Positions 51,396 to 60,625 of a stretch of 64,000 nt of DNA are shown in pieces (the first letter of the stretch is position 1; each line of letters starts with the position of its first letter). The notes under the pieces are model-generated. The model was not told where the DNA came from and ran no database searches. It saw nothing but the letters and a program-made list of their open reading frames with translations. Made by a program: the position numbers and the translations under genes. Source of the stretch: Pedobacter sp014947265 (GTDB taxonomy: Bacteria > Bacteroidota > Bacteroidia > Sphingobacteriales > Sphingobacteriaceae); the NCBI RefSeq assembly GCF_014947265.1, contig NZ_JADCNK010000003.1, forward strand, positions 124,001-188,000, in the 5' to 3' direction.

Positions 51396-52580
51396 ATGGA
51401 TTTATCCACCAAAAAACAACCCAATTTCGACAATACTGAAATCGCTTTCCGTCAAAAATCTAACCATGAGCTTAAAAAAGCATACTGGCTTTTTAAAATG
51501 ATTGGGAGTAATTTCCTCACCAAAGTTGGTCCGGCCATTACAAACTTCTTTTTAAATATCGGTGTGCCGATTCAGGGGGCGATTAAAACGACCATTTTTC
51601 AGCAGTTTTGTGGTGGTGAAACCATTGCAGAATGTAATAAAGCTATTGAGCAATTGGATAAAGGCGGGGTAGGTACCATTTTAGATTATTCGGTAGAAGG
51701 AGAAGAAGAAGAACAGGTTTTTGACGAAACCTGTGCCGAAATTATCCGTACTATCGTACGTGCCGATGGCGATACCAAAATTCCGATTACAGTTTTCAAA
51801 ATAACCGGTATCGGCCGTTTTGCACTCTTGCAGAAACTAGATGCCAAAGAAGTTTTAACTGCAGCAGAACAGGCAGAATACGAAAAAGTAAAATTGCGTT
51901 GCGAAATGATCTGCAAAACGGCTTTCGATAAAGCTGTGCCAATCATGATTGATGCTGAAGAAACATGGATTCAGGATACCATTGATGAGTTGGCGCTGGA
52001 TATGATGCGTAAATTTAACCGTGAACGGATTATTGTGTACAATACTTACCAAATGTATCGTCATGATAAATTAGCGGATATGAAAGCTGACCATTTAATA
52101 GCCAAAGCAGATGGTTTTATTTTGGGTGTAAAAATGGTACGTGGTGCTTATATGGAAAAGGAGCGTAAACGCGCTTTGGAAATGGGATATCCTTCGCCAA
52201 TTCAGCCGGATAAAGAAGCATCTGACCGCGATTATAACGAATCTTTACGTTATTGTATTGATCATATTGAAGAGATTGCCATAGTTGCCGGAACGCATAA
52301 TGAAGATAGCAGCCGCTTACTGACTTATCTTTTAGAGGAAAAAAATATAACGCACAATCATCCTCATGTATATTTTGCCCAGTTATTGGGGATGAGTGAT
52401 AACTTAAGTTTTAATCTTGCAGATTCTAACTATAATGTAGCAAAATATGTTCCTTACGGACCGATTAAAGCGGTAATGCCTTATTTGTTCAGAAGAGCAC
52501 AGGAAAATACTTCAGTAGCCGGACAAACAGGCCGTGAACTTGGCTTGATTGAAAGAGAATTAAAAAGAAGGAAACTGTAG
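51396..52580 (+). CDS. Proline dehydrogenase
   Basis: The 394-residue protein is a stand-alone PRODH with a (beta/alpha)8 FAD barrel: MIDAEETWIQDTIDELALDMM, VYNTYQMYRHDKLADM, GVKMVRGAYMEKERKRALEMGYPSPI, AGTHNEDSSRLL and YGPIKAVMPYLFRRAQENTSV with the C-terminal substrate-binding arginines. It oxidises proline to pyrroline-5-carboxylate and passes electrons to the quinone pool. It is divergent from the S4-aroB operon. Confidence 0.93.
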   Translation: MDLSTKKQPNFDNTEIAFRQKSNHELKKAYWLFKMIGSNFLTKVGPAITNFFLNIGVPIQGAIKTTIFQQFCGGETIAECNKAIEQLDKGGVGTILDYSVEGEEEEQVFDETCAEIIRTIVRADGDTKIPITVFKITGIGRFALLQKLDAKEVLTAAEQAEYEKVKLRCEMICKTAFDKAVPIMIDAEETWIQDTIDELALDMMRKFNRERIIVYNTYQMYRHDKLADMKADHLIAKADGFILGVKMVRGAYMEKERKRALEMGYPSPIQPDKEASDRDYNESLRYCIDHIEEIAIVAGTHNEDSSRLLTYLLEEKNITHNHPHVYFAQLLGMSDNLSFNLADSNYNVAKYVPYGPIKAVMPYLFRRAQENTSVAGQTGRELGLIERELKRRKL

Positions 52581-53018
52581 TTTAGTTTTTGGCTAGCAGA
52601 GTCGTTATTTCAATTTTCAACTTTTTTCATAAAAATCGATATGAATGACGGCGGGATTTTAGAGCTTGATAAGTCGCGATAAATCGTCATTCCCAACTTG
52701 ATTGGGAATCGTAATGCTGGCGCTTTAAGATTCCCGCGTGCGCGGGAATGACGACCGTGCTATGGTAGCGTAGTCGAAGGATCTCGACTACACTTCAGTA
52801 GAGATGAGGATTTTTCTTTTATCACCACCACAATTATCTCTTATAATAGGTCGTTTTTTTGGAAATGATCTTGCTGTAGTCATTCGGGACATGCAGCCTC
52901 GCTTTGCGCTATATCTTTTTGGTTGCCCTTCGACTTCGCTCAGGGTGACAGCCAAAAAGGATGCCGCTTCATCCGATAGCTTGAGTTAAATTGAAAGGTT
53001 ATTTTTAGCTCTTGAAAA
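52581..53018. repeat. Palindromic repeat cluster
   Basis: At 52686-52754 CGTCATTCCC and GGGAATGACG enclose two smaller hairpins (ATTCCCAACTTGATTGGGAAT and ATTCCCGCGTGCGCGGGAAT). Around 52758-52802 and 52925-52951 lie parts of the CTTCGACTTCGCTCAGGGTG family. A half copy of the small palindrome, ATCCGATAGC, ends the cluster at 52971-52980. No gene. Confidence 0.6.
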
Positions 53019-53339
53019 CTATTTCTTTACCACAAAAGATTGTTTGCCTGATAACAGATCGTAGAACAGGATAAAATCGCTCACTAAACTATAGCCCGGA
53101 TATTGAAAAGTAGCAGGTTTGTTTTTCTCGAAAAAGAAGTGCCCAACCCATGCAAAACCATAACCCAATACAGGAATTGCTAAAAAGAAATGCCAGTTGT
53201 GAAAAAGAAAACCTGTAAAAAAAGCCAGGCAAACCAAACCAGTACCAATAAAATGTAAGATACGCGATGTGGTATTCTTATGCTCTGATAAGTAAAAAGG
53301 GTAGAATTCTTTTAGCGACTTAAACTTTTTTTCTGACAT
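53019..53339 (-). CDS. Mpo1-like (DUF962) membrane protein
   Basis: A 106-residue protein with two hydrophobic hairpins and the DUF962 pattern: FYPFYLSEHKNTTSRILHFIGT, GYGFAWVGHFFFEKNKPATFQYP and SDFILFYDLL. The conserved histidines (SEH, LHF, GHF) are metal ligands in yeast Mpo1, a 2-hydroxy fatty-acid dioxygenase. A role in lipid alpha-oxidation is possible but unproven. It lies eight bases after the HAD phosphatase gene. Confidence 0.85.
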   Translation of the reverse strand: MSEKKFKSLKEFYPFYLSEHKNTTSRILHFIGTGLVCLAFFTGFLFHNWHFFLAIPVLGYGFAWVGHFFFEKNKPATFQYPGYSLVSDFILFYDLLSGKQSFVVKK

Positions 53340-53347
53340 ATATTTAT

Positions 53348-53983
53348 TTACAAAATTCCGTTTGCTTTTAGAAAAGTACCCAATTGAGTTGGTTTTTCGG
53401 TCATTAATAAGGCGTTTAATCCCACTTTTTTAGCGCCTTCTATATGTTGTGGACTATCGTCGATAAATAATGTTTCGGCCGGATTGAGGTTGTTTTCTTT
53501 TAACACCTGCTCAAAAATATTGGTGTTGGGTTTACGCAGTTTCATGTGTTGCGAGAAGTAAGCTTTCTCAAAATAAGCATCGTAATTATTAATCTGGAAT
53601 GTTGTTTTCAGGTAATTGATAATCCAGTCGTAGTGGATTTCATTATTGTTGCTTAACAAAAAAGTACGGTATTTTTCTTTTACTTCAAGCAGTAAATCGT
53701 GGTTTTCTTGTATCGTTCCAATTAACAGGCTATTCCATGCCTCGTCAATCTGCTGGTCGGTTAATTCAGGTTTGCCTGCGGCATTTCTAATTCCTGTCCT
53801 AAATTCGGCCGGAGAAATGGCACCAGTTTCAAAGTCATCAAATAGCTGGTTGTGCGCTTTGTGCGCAAAGAAATTTTCGATATCTGTAATGCCCAATTTT
53901 TGAAAAGAAGCCTGAGCAATTCTGAAATCGATATCAAATATTACGTTTCCGTAATCGAAAATAATGTTTTTAATGTTTTGCAT
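53348..53983 (-). CDS. HAD-family phosphatase
   Basis: ATG 53983 is chosen (211 residues, MQNIKNIIFDYGNVIFDID). Motif I is DYGNV with the nucleophile Asp; motif II is FLLSNNNEIH; the motif III lysine is in HMKLRKPNTNIFEQ; motif IV is FIDDSPQHIEGAKKVG. The alpha-helical cap lies between 15 and 90. The family includes small phosphoester phosphatases such as YihX. Substrate unknown. Confidence 0.9.
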   Translation of the reverse strand: MQNIKNIIFDYGNVIFDIDFRIAQASFQKLGITDIENFFAHKAHNQLFDDFETGAISPAEFRTGIRNAAGKPELTDQQIDEAWNSLLIGTIQENHDLLLEVKEKYRTFLLSNNNEIHYDWIINYLKTTFQINNYDAYFEKAYFSQHMKLRKPNTNIFEQVLKENNLNPAETLFIDDSPQHIEGAKKVGLNALLMTEKPTQLGTFLKANGIL

Positions 53984-54516
53984 AGCAATCATCAGGATTT
54001 CCTGCAAAGATATTATTGCTGAATTAATGAAGGGTATGAAATCAGCAATTTTTACAATAAAAATCCAGAAGTGCTTAATTGCCGGGTTATTTATAGTTGC
54101 GTCATTCCCGCCTGTGAGCTATCGTGTGGACACAATTAATTATAACATTCTTCTATCGCTCTATGCCGCGGGGCATGGTACTTTGGAGCGCCAAAGTACC
54201 CAAAGCGCTTTGTCAATCCAGCAATGAGCCTTTTGCACAATCTCACGCGCATCAAAAAAACAGCGGCACTTCGTTTTGTGTTCAATATTTTTTAAAATTA
54301 AATCATCGGTTATGAACACAAAACCACTGCGTTTCAGGTTTGTTACTGCCATTTTTACTGTTGTGCACCTGTTTTTTTGATTCCCCGGCCCCTAGGATTG
54401 ACGGCGTTCTTCGGTAAAACCTGTGATTTATTGAAGCAAGCTTGCAAAACGTATAAAAAAAACAAACCAAAAGATGCGTCCACAATAGGCTTGTGTGGGA
54501 ATGACGTCAAGGTCAT
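53984..54516. repeat. Gap with a pair of adjacent hairpins
   Basis: At 54163-54200 two hairpins are side by side: ATGCC-GCGG-GGCAT and GGTACTTTGG-AGCG-CCAAAGTACC, the second with a perfect 10-bp stem. This combination is a repeat type common between genes in related genomes. The short frames across it are by-products of the palindromes. No gene is evident. Confidence 0.55.
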
Positions 54517-57228
54517 TTATTTAGGTTCTACCGTAATCGATTGGATAATGGCCCGGCTCTTTTTATCGCCTGTTTTTATCACCTTAAATACGAAATAAAT
54601 ATCATGGGTTTTTCCATCCGAAATCATATTGATTGGATCACTTTTTCTAAAAGTGGATTTTCCGATCATCATGCCTTTACTATCATCCAATCTGATTTCG
54701 ATTTCTCCATCTGATCCGGGATCGAGGTTTAAGAATGAATAACTAAAACCTGAAATACCCGTTAAATCAACATTTTTAATGGCTATCCAGCCGTTATCCT
54801 TAGTGAGAATGAGTTTTTCACCGCCGTAAATATCTTTTCGCTCAAACCCCCTAAAATCTTTGATATCGTCCGCATCAATTACATTACTTCTCAGGGTGGT
54901 TACTTTTGTTGTGGTTAATGGTTTTTTTAATGCTGTACTTCCTGCATCGGTATAAGTTGCCTTTAAAGTTAAAACAGATTTCTTCTTATCAGTAGCAGCA
55001 GGCGGAATGATTTTGCCCGCAGTTGGAAGTGAAGCTTTAACTGCTTCTTTATTGCCTAAAGTCATAATCCACGCTGTGATTTTTTTCACTTCAGCTTCTT
55101 TCATCGCGGTGTGTGCCGGCATTGGTACTTCTCCCCACACGCCATGGCTACCGCCAATCACTTTTGAAGCCAGGTAATCAACCGCTTTAGGGTCATTTTT
55201 ATATTTTGCTGCAATTTTATCAAAAGCTGGCCCAATAGAAACAGCTGATTCTTTATGGCAGGTGCTACAATCAGATTTCAACATTAGTGCTTTACCAATC
55301 ATGGTTTGTGCTGCCTGCTGGTGCCCCAGTTCTGCGCCAGCTAGATCGGTTCCTTCTGTATACGTATTTGAAATATATATACGGCTGTTGTTCACTTTAG
55401 CACCTTTATCGCTTACTAAAACTTTATAATCAACTGGTTTATTAGGAAAGTAAAAACTTTTGTTACCTGTTAAATCTATATTTACAACAGGATGTTCATT
55501 ACCTGCAAAAACCGATATCACCTGACTTTTCGTTGAAGTTTTACTATTATCTATTACGGTAACACTTACCTGATATTCGCCTGCTTTAGCGAAGGTATAC
55601 TGTAGGGTTGGCGCAGTGGTGGTTTTGGTAATGCCTTTTCCCAGGTTCCATACATAGGTTAAAGGATCGCCATCCGGATCTTTAGCAGTAACCGTTGCTG
55701 TCATTTTATAAGGCAATAAACCACTTGTTTTTGCAATATTCAGGCTTTCAACTAATGGTGGACGGTTGCCTTTCAGGTAATCAATTCTGGTAATTGCAGC
55801 ATCAGGGTTTTTAGTAAACCAGCCTTTGCCGTACTCCAGGATATACAATTTTCCATCTGGACCCAATTCCATGTCAATAGGTGCTGCTAAAGAAACGTTA
55901 GCCATAAAGGGCTCCATACTCAGGTAATCACCTTGTGCATTCATGGTTACTGCTTTAACCCATCCACGTACCCATTCATAAATAATCAGCTTTCCGTTAT
56001 AATAGGCTGGGTAAGGTGAATTTGCTGAGGCATAGTACACCGGACCGGCCATCGCTGTTCGGCCACCTGCACCAACCTGTGGAAATTCTTTCGATTCGCC
56101 GTAAGGATACCAGATATAAGCAGGTTGTGCCGGCGGCAGTTGCTCCAAACCCGTGTTGTTTGGCGAATTATTGATCGGTTTTGCCGGATCAAATGCATTT
56201 CCGTTTGCACCATTGGTATAATCGTAAGCCTTGTATGGGTAGTTATTGCCTATAAATAAAGGCCAGCCAAAATTACCCGCTTTTCGTGCCTGGTTTACTT
56301 CATCATAACCTCTGGGGCCTCTTAAATCGTCATCGTCTGGTGCATCAGGTCCAACCTCGCCCCAGTATAAAAAGTTGGTTTTCTGATCGACAGAAATGCG
56401 GTAAGGGTTTCTATTTCCCATTACATAAATTTCAGGCTTGGTTTTCGGATTGTCTTTAGGGAAAAGGTTACCGTCCGGAATACTGTAGGTACCATCTTCA
56501 TTTACCTTGATTCTAAGTATTTTCCCCCTTAAATCGTTCGTATTACCGGCCGATCTCCTGGAGTCGTATTGTTCAAATCCCTTTCTGTTGTCGAGCGGGG
56601 CATAGCCTTTGTTTACATATTGTTGTTTTGGCGCATCAAATGGGGTGGAGTTATCGCCTGTTGATACATATAACAGGTTATCTGATCCAAAAGCAATAGA
56701 TCCTCCGGTATGACAGCATATTTCGCGCTGAGAATAGAATTCGAGCACAATTTTCTCCGATTCTTTTACAATCTGATCGTTAACCAATTTAAATCTGGAT
56801 AATCGGTTTACAGATTTATCAAATGGACTGTAAAAAAGATAAATGTATTTATTTACCGCAAATTTTGGATCTGCGGCCATACCCAATAAACCTTCTTCTG
56901 CATTTACATAAGGGGTATTGCTTTTAAAATAAACATCGAGTTTGCCTGCCTCTTTAATTTTTTTAGTCTGATTTTTATAAATCAATATTTCACCTCTACG
57001 TTGGGCAACCAAAATATCCAGGTTTGGAAGCACCGCCATTTCGGTAGGTTCTGTAAATTCTCCCTGCGCAAGGGTAACCTTCACAAAGCGGTCCTGGTCT
57101 GGTGTGTCTATTTTATGTTTTGTGAAAAAATCGAAAGTTTTGCTTTCGTATATGTGTTTGTTCAGTGTTGTTGCCGATATAAGTACAAAGGCAATGGCAG
57201 ATAACAATAGGGTAAAAGTTGTTTTCAT
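54517..57228 (-). CDS. Secreted sugar dehydrogenase / PKD / cytochrome c fusion
   Basis: The 903-residue protein has a signal peptide (about 1-20) and a PQQ-type glucose/sorbosone dehydrogenase beta-propeller (about 45-490; GLLGMAADPKFAVNKYIYLFYS, CCHTGGSIAFGSDNLLYVSTGDN, MGNRNPYRIS, EVGPDAPDD). A PKD domain follows (500-585; AKDPDGDPLTYVWNLG), then a cytochrome c domain with CSTCH near 654 and a methionine ligand in VPMPAHTAM. A C-terminal carbohydrate-binding-like beta-sandwich (770-900) ends the protein. It probably oxidises sugars at the cell surface and passes electrons to its own heme. No neighbouring partner is visible. Confidence 0.88.
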   Translation of the reverse strand: MKTTFTLLLSAIAFVLISATTLNKHIYESKTFDFFTKHKIDTPDQDRFVKVTLAQGEFTEPTEMAVLPNLDILVAQRRGEILIYKNQTKKIKEAGKLDVYFKSNTPYVNAEEGLLGMAADPKFAVNKYIYLFYSPFDKSVNRLSRFKLVNDQIVKESEKIVLEFYSQREICCHTGGSIAFGSDNLLYVSTGDNSTPFDAPKQQYVNKGYAPLDNRKGFEQYDSRRSAGNTNDLRGKILRIKVNEDGTYSIPDGNLFPKDNPKTKPEIYVMGNRNPYRISVDQKTNFLYWGEVGPDAPDDDDLRGPRGYDEVNQARKAGNFGWPLFIGNNYPYKAYDYTNGANGNAFDPAKPINNSPNNTGLEQLPPAQPAYIWYPYGESKEFPQVGAGGRTAMAGPVYYASANSPYPAYYNGKLIIYEWVRGWVKAVTMNAQGDYLSMEPFMANVSLAAPIDMELGPDGKLYILEYGKGWFTKNPDAAITRIDYLKGNRPPLVESLNIAKTSGLLPYKMTATVTAKDPDGDPLTYVWNLGKGITKTTTAPTLQYTFAKAGEYQVSVTVIDNSKTSTKSQVISVFAGNEHPVVNIDLTGNKSFYFPNKPVDYKVLVSDKGAKVNNSRIYISNTYTEGTDLAGAELGHQQAAQTMIGKALMLKSDCSTCHKESAVSIGPAFDKIAAKYKNDPKAVDYLASKVIGGSHGVWGEVPMPAHTAMKEAEVKKITAWIMTLGNKEAVKASLPTAGKIIPPAATDKKKSVLTLKATYTDAGSTALKKPLTTTKVTTLRSNVIDADDIKDFRGFERKDIYGGEKLILTKDNGWIAIKNVDLTGISGFSYSFLNLDPGSDGEIEIRLDDSKGMMIGKSTFRKSDPINMISDGKTHDIYFVFKVIKTGDKKSRAIIQSITVEPK

Positions 57229-57504
57229 TTATTTAGTTGACTGATTTTTAATAAATATAGGAGATAGTTTTATAGCCTGAGGTATTGTATCAAAATTTAT
57301 GCGAAAAATAGCAGAATAGATTTGTTATGGACTGCCATACTTGCTTTGAATTCATCATCTGATAAACATCAGCTCCTATCACAAACTTTACGTAACAGCA
57401 TCTGTATGCTGAAGTTTAGGTTTAAATCGTACAACCATAAGTTGTTTTTGAAATTATTTTTTGTCAGCCTATTGTCATTGCCATTTTAATCTGTAAATTA
57501 CGTT

Positions 57505-57597
57505 ATGAACGATAAATTAAATTTGATTCTTGGAATAGTTTCCCTTTTAGGTGGTTTTAGTGTTTTCTTTGTGATTTTTAGCGAAAAAAAGGGTTAG
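57505..57597 (+). CDS. Possible single-helix membrane micro-protein
   Basis: Thirty codons from ATG 57505 to TAG. The product begins MNDKLNLILG, continues as one hydrophobic helix (IVSLLGGFSVFFVIF) and ends in basic SEKKG, a layout typical of small membrane proteins. No homology can be claimed. The ~270 bases upstream and ~440 bases downstream show no other gene. Confidence 0.4.
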   Translation: MNDKLNLILGIVSLLGGFSVFFVIFSEKKG

Positions 57598-58038
57598 TTC
57601 AATTTTCAAATACTTTTTCAGGGAGAAAATTTCTCTATGGGGGGTTATTTTGATCATTCGAAAAAAAACTGGTATTCAATAAAGCCCGGATCTATTTTCT
57701 GGTATTTTTCCAATCCTTTATTATCCAGGAAACTTAGCATATGGACTGATAAATTTTGATAACAGCTCGTTGCCAATCTAGACTTTGAATATTGGCAGAA
57801 TATGGCTGTTGTATGGTTTTTTTAATTCAACTCTTAATTATTGGCGCTAAATGCGTGATAATAAGATAAGAAAGTTTCTAATGCTTCCCTTGGCTTTATT
57901 TATTTGTATGCGGCCTTTTTATGGTTAGCATGAAATCATCAATATTTATTGCTTGGTCTATTGATCAAATCCAGAATTTTATATAATAGCTAAACCTTTT
58001 GGTTTTTTGTATGTTTATTGAGTAAAATCTAAATAAAA
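57598..58038. other. AT-rich gap before the cold-shock pair
   Basis: No gene is evident. The last 60 bases, with CCTTTTGGTTTTTTG and TATGTTTA (58010-58017, a 7/8 match to TAnnTTTG), probably contain the promoter of the cold-shock genes. A GAGAAAATTTCTC palindrome is at 57622-57634. Confidence 0.4.
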
Positions 58039-58227
58039 ATGCAGGGAACAGTAAAATTTTATAATGAATCTAAAGGATTTGGTTTCATTGTGACAGAAGA
58101 CGGAGACGAAGTTTTTGTTCACGTTACAGGTTTAATTGATAAAATAAGTCAGAATAACCGGGTTGAGTTCGAAATAGCGCAAGGGAAAAAAGGCCCTAAT
58201 GCCGTTAATGTAAAACTGATTCAATAG
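58039..58227 (+). CDS. Cold-shock protein (CspA family), first of a tandem pair
   Basis: A 62-residue cold-shock domain with intact RNP1 (KGFGFIV) and RNP2 (VFVHVTG). It shares length and layout with the protein at 8126-8314. It should bind single-stranded nucleic acid. The next gene begins four bases after its stop and encodes a diverged copy. Confidence 0.93.
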   Translation: MQGTVKFYNESKGFGFIVTEDGDEVFVHVTGLIDKISQNNRVEFEIAQGKKGPNAVNVKLIQ

Positions 58228-58231
58228 TTCT

Positions 58232-58429
58232 ATGAGGTTAGGCACGGTAAAGTTTTATAATCAAAAAGAAGGTGTTGGAAGTATTACACCATCAAATGGA
58301 GGAAGAGAAGTGAGTGTTTTTGCTCATGGTGTAGTCGATCCCATAAAACCAAATAATATAGTTCAATTTGATATTGAATTTACACCGGATGGCATCGAAG
58401 CCACTAAGGTAATTGTGTTATCAGCATAG
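58232..58429 (+). CDS. Diverged cold-shock-domain protein, second of a tandem pair
   Basis: A 65-residue protein beginning RLGTVKFYNQKEGVGSI. It aligns with the cold-shock domain, but RNP1 reads KEGVGSI instead of KGFGFI and RNP2 reads SVFAHG, so two of the stacking aromatics are missing. The fold is probably kept (the PNNIVQFDIEF strand and GIEATKV end match). It may be a low-affinity or protein-binding partner of the gene four bases upstream. It is not frameshifted. Confidence 0.8.
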   Translation: MRLGTVKFYNQKEGVGSITPSNGGREVSVFAHGVVDPIKPNNIVQFDIEFTPDGIEATKVIVLSA

Positions 58430-58685
58430 ATAGATACTGTAGAATATCTTTGCATCCGATTGCATTTGTTGTTTTGCGTCATTTTCAGGATAACTATATG
58501 ATATTGATGCACATCATGTAATAATAATGCCAGGAGAAGGGGCTGGATCTCATCGTTTAATAAATGGATTTAATTTAAATACGGAATCGAAAGATTGATG
58601 CTTTTTAGATTTGATTCTTAATCTGTATTTCTGGAGGCATTTATCATTATAATAATTTATTTTAGCGGCCTGTAACCAAATCTGA

Positions 58686-58693
58686 TAAATTTG
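58686..58693 (+). promoter_or_regulatory. Putative -7 element of the AraC gene
   Basis: TAAATTTG matches TAnnTTTG, 29 bases before ATG 58723. Confidence 0.45.
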
Positions 58694-58722
58694 ATCTTAC
58701 AGTTGTTTATTCTTAAATTTTT

Positions 58723-59499
58723 ATGATACAACTAGAGCCAATTAACGGTTTTTTTAAAAAAGAACGTGCGTTGCAGGCAATATACCCTATGCGTATATTA
58801 ATTGTGCGTGAAGGAAATGGCTTTTTATGCATGAATTCCGGCGATTACGCCTTGTTAAAAGGTAGGATTTTTTTTATTCCGGAAGAAGGCCTTGTTAGGC
58901 TTGATGGAGAGATTACTTCAGGTTATTGGCTAAGTTTTAGTAGTTTACTATATGCAGAATTTTTACTTCAGCATTTAGATCCTCAGGCTAAGAACCTCTT
59001 TTTAAATTTATCCTTCAGGGATCTCGATTCGCACAAATTGACTAAAACTTATAGTTTACTTGATCAGCTAAAGAGAGAAATTAATGTTAAAAAAGATATA
59101 CCTTTTTTAGCACAGTATTTGTCTTTATTTCTAGGTTATACAGCTGGTTTAAGTGGCTATCTTGCTGCCTTAACTTTAGATGATTTACAGCAGGTATTGA
59201 GATTCAGGGCAATTTTAGAACAATTTTTCAGGCAGGAAAGATCCATCCGATTTTATGCAGAAGGTATGGGAATGAGCGCTGGCAAGCTAAATAAATTTTT
59301 AGATAGAGTGCTTGGAAAGAGCCTGACGGTGCTTATTAAAGATCGCATTATGCGCGAAGCGGAAGAATTATTGATCCATAGTGAATACACGATTGATGAA
59401 ATAGCTGAACTATTGGGTTTCGAACAAACCACTAATTTTAATAAGAGTTTTAAACGTCACAGAGGTATGTCGGTATTGCAATTCAGCCGCCTGGCCTAA
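58723..59499 (+). CDS. AraC-family transcriptional regulator
   Basis: The 258-residue protein has an N-terminal cupin-like sensing part (about 1-100; ILIVREGNGFLCMN, GRIFFIPEEGLVRLDGEI). The C-terminal double helix-turn-helix has SIRFYAEGMGMSAGKLNKFL and TIDEIAELLGFEQTTNFNKSFKRHRGMSVLQFS. The second HTH motif is a textbook AraC signature. Effector and targets unknown; no neighbour on the same strand is an obvious target. Confidence 0.92.
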   Translation: MIQLEPINGFFKKERALQAIYPMRILIVREGNGFLCMNSGDYALLKGRIFFIPEEGLVRLDGEITSGYWLSFSSLLYAEFLLQHLDPQAKNLFLNLSFRDLDSHKLTKTYSLLDQLKREINVKKDIPFLAQYLSLFLGYTAGLSGYLAALTLDDLQQVLRFRAILEQFFRQERSIRFYAEGMGMSAGKLNKFLDRVLGKSLTVLIKDRIMREAEELLIHSEYTIDEIAELLGFEQTTNFNKSFKRHRGMSVLQFSRLA

Positions 59500-60625
59500 A
59501 TTGAATGAAAAATTGGTGCGTCTGCCAAAGAAATTTCATCTGCTTGATTTCATCTCTTCAAGAAAACAGGTATTCCAGACCTCACCACATTAATTGTTTT
59601 CGCGCCTAACGCGTAAAGCTTTGCTTACTGCATCTATTTTATCAGCCGCACCAATTTTACGTCAGCTAAATTATAAAATCTTAATCTAAAGCAAGGAAAA
59701 TATTCCTAAAAATGTTACGTAATTGTATTTTAGCGTTTACAGTATGCGTTAGCCTCATTTTTCATGGCTAAAATAAAATATAATCTGGTAATTTGTGGGT
59801 TTATCCCGGTTGGAGCGCTACCCAAATGTCATTAATTTAAGGTTTTTAACCATAGATTCACACAGATAACCACAGATTGACGACCCTTCGGGGGAGATAT
59901 TTGGAATTGCAATAGTCGAAAACAAGTAATAGATAATATCGCAGGTATCAGGAAATACAGGTGCTGTGGTTTTTGGCGGTTTGCAGCCCCGCTTTTTATT
60001 TCAAGTCCTCGCTGCGCTGCGGGCTTTACATTACAATCGGGTTTATGAACAAAGGGTTTTTGCACCCTGCAACCCAGCAAATGAAATGCTGCTGTTGCCA
60101 CCTAGCCCCGGTTGGAGTGTTACCCTGCAGCAACGAGGTACGAGGCAGCGAAGCGTAAAAGCGAAAGACGGGAAGTGACTGAATGTTTTGTACAGGCATT
60201 GCGCTCCGGATGCAATCAGTATTTCTCTTCCGTCCTCATAGGCAGAAATATAAAATGGTCTGTGGGAACACAGACCATGGCAGAAGATTGATAAAACTTA
60301 AATAAATGCCCTTTGACTACGCTACCATTGACAGACTCCCAAAAAATGTCGTCATTGCGAGGCACGAAGCAATCTTAAAGCGCACGCTGTTAGCGATCGT
60401 TGTAAGATTGCTTCGTCGGCTGAAAAAGCCTTCTCGCATCCGATAGCTATCGGATGACGATTCCTCCCCAGAACATAGCAATAGAACTCTCTGTCAATCA
60501 TATTGATTTTTATAAAATAAATTATCCCTCAAGGTGACATCTTTTTGAGATTTAATCCTTTCCTTGCCTTTGACGGAGCTATGTTACAGATTCTTCGCTA
60601 TAGCCAGGAATAGACAATGTGATCA
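59500..60625. repeat. Long repeat-rich intergenic region
   Basis: About 1.1 kb without a gene. It contains a family A half copy after an AAATGTCATTAATTTAAGG end at 59824-59842 (like the left end of the MITE at 18768), and family F copy 3 at about 59965-60215. A family B palindrome at 60349-60460 carries an 18-base perfect palindrome ATCCGATAGCTATCGGAT (60438-60455). Short frames here are by-products. Confidence 0.65.

Noticed and set aside
52804..52989. 61-codon frame after proline dehydrogenase
   Set aside because: It is translated repeat DNA (CTTCGACTTCGCTCAGGGTG family).
54124..54485. Several overlapping 60-65-codon frames on both strands
   Set aside because: They arise from the GGTACTTTGG/CCAAAGTACC palindrome and flanking DNA; none has a plausible start or motif.
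59832..60178. 65-89-codon frames on both strands
   Set aside because: They coincide with repeat families A and F and are not conserved in composition between copies.
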